Shown here piece after piece: positions 60,411 through 64,000 of a DNA stretch of 64,000 bases. Each line of letters begins with the position of its first letter. Position 1 is the stretch's first letter. Origin of the DNA: Apostichopus japonicus (taxonomy: Eukaryota; Echinodermata; Holothuroidea; Aspidochirotida; Stichopodidae). The position numbers were made by a program, and so were the translations under genes. Under the pieces are notes generated by a model, which worked only from the letters and a program-made list of their open reading frames with translations, was not told the origin of the DNA and ran no database searches. The stretch is taken from the NCBI RefSeq assembly GCF_037975245.1, contig NC_092567.1:12476876-12540875 (forward strand), in the 5' to 3' direction.

Positions 60411-60507
60411 ATCTGTTTTCTTTTCTTATTTGTCATTCCGTCATTAACTGCAATTGTTCGTGGAGGTGACAATACTTTTAAATAGTAATAATTTGTTATC
60501 TTTCTAG

Positions 60508-60525
60508 GTGACATATTTGAACTAG
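60508..60525 (+). CDS. Candidate terminal coding piece of NLR model 1
   Basis: The acceptor TTATCTTTCTAG ends at 60507. In phase 0 after the exon ending at 57546 it encodes VTYLN and then TAG at 60523-60525. The following sequence would be the 3' UTR. In model 2 this exon would be entirely 3' UTR. Support is splice signal, phase and the nearby poly(A) signals only. Confidence 0.3.
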   Translation: MTYLN

Positions 60526-60809
60526 GGTTATCACCACCAGGGCCAGCAGATGTCTAACGAGTACTCTTCCAAAGAGAGAGAAAGACAGAGAGGTGGAGAG
60601 AGGTGGAGATGGAGGAGGTGTGGAGAGAGGGCTGGACGGAGAGAGGGGGGTGGAGAGAGAGCAGATAGTCTGACATTCTTCTCAGTAACGTCTCTGGAGA
60701 TGTCAGAGCAGACTAATTTATTTAGTTAATAGTTTTTTCGTTTCTGATTATTGATCATATATTTTGCGAGTAGATATTAATTATCAACGATGTTCGTCGT
60801 TTACCTTCA

Positions 60810-60826
60810 AATAAAATTGAAATAAA
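60810..60826 (+). terminator. Candidate poly(A) signals of the NLR gene
   Basis: AATAAA occurs at 60810-60815 and again at 60821-60826, about 290 bp after the proposed final acceptor. This is the first closely spaced pair after the last candidate exon. Confidence 0.4.
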
Positions 60827-60829
60827 TCT

Positions 60830-62568
60830 TAAGAGGACTTAACCTTTCCATTTCTGCTGAAGTTATTATTTTCTATAAACACGTGACGATGCTACTTCTT
60901 CATGTACTCATTATTCAATCACGTGACATATGGAACGGATTTACTGTTGTTTTGTTACATGAGAATGTGTAATCATGTTCTTTATCATATAGATTAGATA
61001 TCGTTGCGTAATATTATAGTGCATGTAGGTTATGATCAGGTTATAAATTTGCTAAGATTGACTAAAGCGTTATAACATATGGAATATGTCATTCCTTGTT
61101 ACATTAAACGAATTAACTAGTGATAGCTAATGTAGTGAATGTGTAATTGTAATCGCATGCTGCACTAAACTGACTATCAATTGTCACATTGTTATGTAAT
61201 TGATGATATTGTGGCTGCATTTACTCTGAATAAAGTTCAACTGATGTTACATAATGGTAATACCGTACTGATGTTACGTAATGGTAATACCATACTGATG
61301 TTAGATAATGGTAAAATGAAACAGTACTAACATCAGGGGCAATGAGTGTTATTCTCGTCTCAGTTCTATAATGTTTTTTTAACGATGAATGTATAGCCAA
61401 TCGTCAAACCACTCTTTACGCTACAAACAGATAATATAAATGCCAAGTTGACCAAAAGTTCTAAAAATAACAAGTTGACTCAAAATACACCAACTTGTGG
61501 TCAAATTCAATGAAAGTGACTTATTCTAAAATTGCTATTATTTATTTGTATTATTAAATTCTTCATACCAATATAATTGTGGGAGGAACCGGAACATATA
61601 TTATAGTGGATACAATTTAATACGGTAGGCATAAGTACAGACAGTTCCTTCAACATTTGGGAGCAGACAAAAAATCAAGAAACAAAACAGAGAATATATG
61701 AGACGGCAGAGAGCTTGACCTCCACCCAAAACCTGGGATTACCCTCCCCGAGAAAATCAAACTAAATTACAGTCCACCCGGTGACTGTACAGTACCATCG
61801 AAAGCACTCTGTCCACCTGATTCCTAATCTAGAAGGCTCCTTAGCCCTTACCATGAGCCAAGGTCTCCTACCAGCTAATCAGGTTTAACGTGTCGAGGGA
61901 ACTATTAATATGAATATACCAATCGGTGGGTCCCACCTAACTATCTTAAAATTAGAAAACCCGTTTGTCATATTTTATTTAACATTTTTAGCGTCCAAAA
62001 CGAATCAGAATAATCACTCTTAATTTGTGAACTTTGGGGTTGGAGGGGGAATGGGTGGGGATTGATGTGTCTTCAGATTAATGTGATATCAATTGTATAT
62101 CTTTTAGAGAGAATAAACCAAATGTGAAGATGGTTGTATAATCTACCAATGTAACTTCTCAGTCAAATGATTTAACCTCCTATGCTTACTTGTGTCTTAC
62201 GACAATTATAATAAAAGTTATACGTATTTTTTATTAACTTCGAAACCATTTAACTATTATTTACTTTTTTACACTTTTGCGTTTTGTCATAAAGTATTTA
62301 CATATTGAAAATTCATCAAAGGGTTGGAGACCCTATGATCTCTATCATAGGCTAACAATTGCATGTTACACTATAATTGATCTGTAATATCGAACTTGTC
62401 TTACTGGAGAAAATGAAATCGAGGACGGTTTTGTGTTTATCGAACTTCAAGACATTTTCAGTTACCACCACGTCATTTATTTAGGTTTCTTTTTCTTATT
62501 TAGCTTACATGTTTCCTGAAGCAGTTTTTTGTTACAAGTAATGACAGTGTATGCATCATTTACATTCA
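60830..62568. other. No recognisable gene
   Basis: AT-rich intergenic sequence. Includes three direct ~26-bp copies of ACTGATGTTACATAATGGTAATACC at 61240-61318. Confidence 0.5.
61240..61318 (+). repeat. ~26-bp tandem repeat, three units
   Basis: CTGATGTTACATAATGGTAA, CTGATGTTACGTAATGGTAA and CTGATGTTAGATAATGGTAA occur in a row, each followed by TACC(G/A)TA or a variant. Confidence 0.9.
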
Positions 62569-62576
62569 CTTACAGC

Positions 62577-62936
62577 CAGTGGCGTAGGAAGGTAGTTTTG
62601 AGTGGGGGGGCTGAAGACTGATGGCCGGCCTGGGAGAGGGGTCTAAGGGGAGGGGGTGTCCCCCTCCCCTTTTGCATTCCCAGGTAGCCACAGATGCAAT
62701 TTGGTGCAATATAGCACACTTCAACACCCAATCCATTTTGTAAATAATTTTGCATTTTTACCTGGCCTTATAGATGCAATTTGGTGCTCCAAATGAGATT
62801 TTTTTCTCATTTGGAAATGAAAAAGGGGTTTTCTGACTCGCGGAGCGGGGGGGCGGAATGATACTTCCGCCCCCCCATATTTTTCACTGGGGGGGCTGGC
62901 GCCCCCCCCCCCAGCCCCCCGGTTCCTACGCCCTTG
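62577..62936. mobile_element. hAT-like MITE, 360 bp
   Basis: The ends CAGTGGCGTAGGAA and TTCCTACGCCCTTG are inverted repeats (12 of 14). Exact 8-bp flanks CTTACAGC lie at 62569-62576 and 62937-62944. The interior has GTCTAAGGGGAGGGGGTGTC, related to fragments at 4120-4150 and 11730-11755, and long G and C runs near the right end. Confidence 0.93.
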
Positions 62937-62944
62937 CTTACAGC

Positions 62945-64000
62945 TATACCATTTTCATGTTTTACTTTTTTATTTATTTTTTGTTGGGGTTGAGGTGCTT
63001 TGTGTATTTTTTGTTTGTCATGTTTTGCCTTTGTTCAATATTCATTGATCATTCTATAGTCTATGGAATTTAACGCCCACTGTAATTAAAAGATTTGGTT
63101 TGGTGTATGTGACGTGTATATTATGTAATATAATGATCGTTGCATAACATTACTATTTTTGCTTAATCAGTTAATTTAAAGATAATGATCTGCTTTCTTT
63201 TGTACTCTCCTTTATCTTATTAATACGCGAGCTAGGCGTTTATATTCATGTACACTTTAGTGATGTATCTTCCCTTAAGTTACGTTACAGCCGATAAATG
63301 ACAATACAGTGACGTGTCTGTGACGTCACTCAATACTAATTCAAACAAGATAATGACAATCTGAACATTTTGTGTACTGAAGCTTAAAATCAATGATCGT
63401 ATTTCTATATATGATAGGTCTTGCAGTTTTCTCATGGCTGAGACCAATAGTTGTTCAACGAGCCAATGGAAACATTTGATCATAGGTTTTATACTTGCAG
63501 ATTATTTCAGAATATTTTGCACATTGTAAGAATTGCATGAAAATATCGTTATTTTGTTAATATACCACGTCATTGCAGTTTCTGATGTTTTGGCAGACTC
63601 TTGCAAGCACACCAACAGGTCCTTTCAATATATCCCCTAATTGTGCTAATTGTAACAATTTCTGGGGTAATCTTCCACTAGCAAATTGCTAAATGAAAAC
63701 ATTTAAAATTAAAGGCATTGAAGACTCGCCCCAGCTGTATGTACCGACTGTTCACTAGTATCTAATAACCGACGGTAGCAAGCTGTGTGCGTATATTCTG
63801 GGATCGATGGTGGTGTTTAACACTTCTGTTACACCTCATTCGAAACTAGGTCAGATTACCGGCATTAGACGCTTCTTTTTTGCGCGAGTCTTCACACCCT
63901 TTAACTCTAAATCTCCTTTCATGAATAGTTGTTTTCTTTGTATATATTATATCCGATATAACACATTGTTTATAATGTTTCCATTAATTGCGATATTTCT
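62945..64000. other. No recognisable feature
   Basis: AT-rich sequence to the window end. One TGACGTCA octamer lies at 63321-63328. No supported gene. Confidence 0.5.

Overview
The window is AT-rich, intron-rich, repeat-rich eukaryotic DNA from an invertebrate animal. The best guess is a marine deuterostome of the echinoderm type. This rests on a long NACHT-ATPase exon of the large NLR families of sea cucumbers and sea urchins, a stand-alone P2X7-like cytoplasmic domain gene, a CR1-type non-LTR retrotransposon, a protein-primed PolB of Maverick/Polinton type, and many small hAT-like elements. There are no bacterial-style operons. Most ORFs over 60 codons are chance or repeat-derived frames. 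Layout: 0.25-7.4 kb holds two diverged copies of a ~1.9 kb segment (offset about 5.13 kb); the second carries a 375-bp hAT-like MITE with an 8-bp target duplication (TSD). 8.2-14.7 kb is a GGATGGATA minisatellite split by a 4.94-kb element. That element has long inverted arms made of CCGGACAATT subrepeats, a 17/20 terminal match and a 9-bp TSD. Inside it are a MITE, a ~140-bp tandem repeat carrying a DR1 nuclear-receptor-type motif in each unit, and GCGCGC hairpins. 15.6-16.8 kb (minus) is the C-terminal part of a PolB gene. 20.7-21.4 kb is a degenerate minisatellite with a higher-order period. 23.2-25.9 kb (minus) is a 5'-truncated, frameshifted CR1-like retrotransposon. From 27.9 kb to about 60.8 kb a plus-strand NLR gene can be traced: a 1,496-nt NACHT exon, then small exons with compatible phases at 41.2, 45.4 and 51.7 kb, and two competing models for the 3' end (exons at 54.2, 55.0, 57.5 and 60.5 kb). 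Its upstream, effector-domain exon(s) were not found. The ~11.8-kb first intron contains two other genes: a small plus-strand gene at 35-36.7 kb and the minus-strand P2X7-like gene at 39.4-40.3 kb. The introns also hold (TA)n tracts, a tRNA-derived SINE, a 130-140-bp degenerate satellite, a Charlie-like hAT element, a palindromic MITE, a MITE nested inside another MITE, and a 51-bp minisatellite. The octamer TGACGTCA (CRE core) was seen eleven times, often in the NLR introns and next to the two nested genes. All calls come from reading the sequence; no database or folding search was run.
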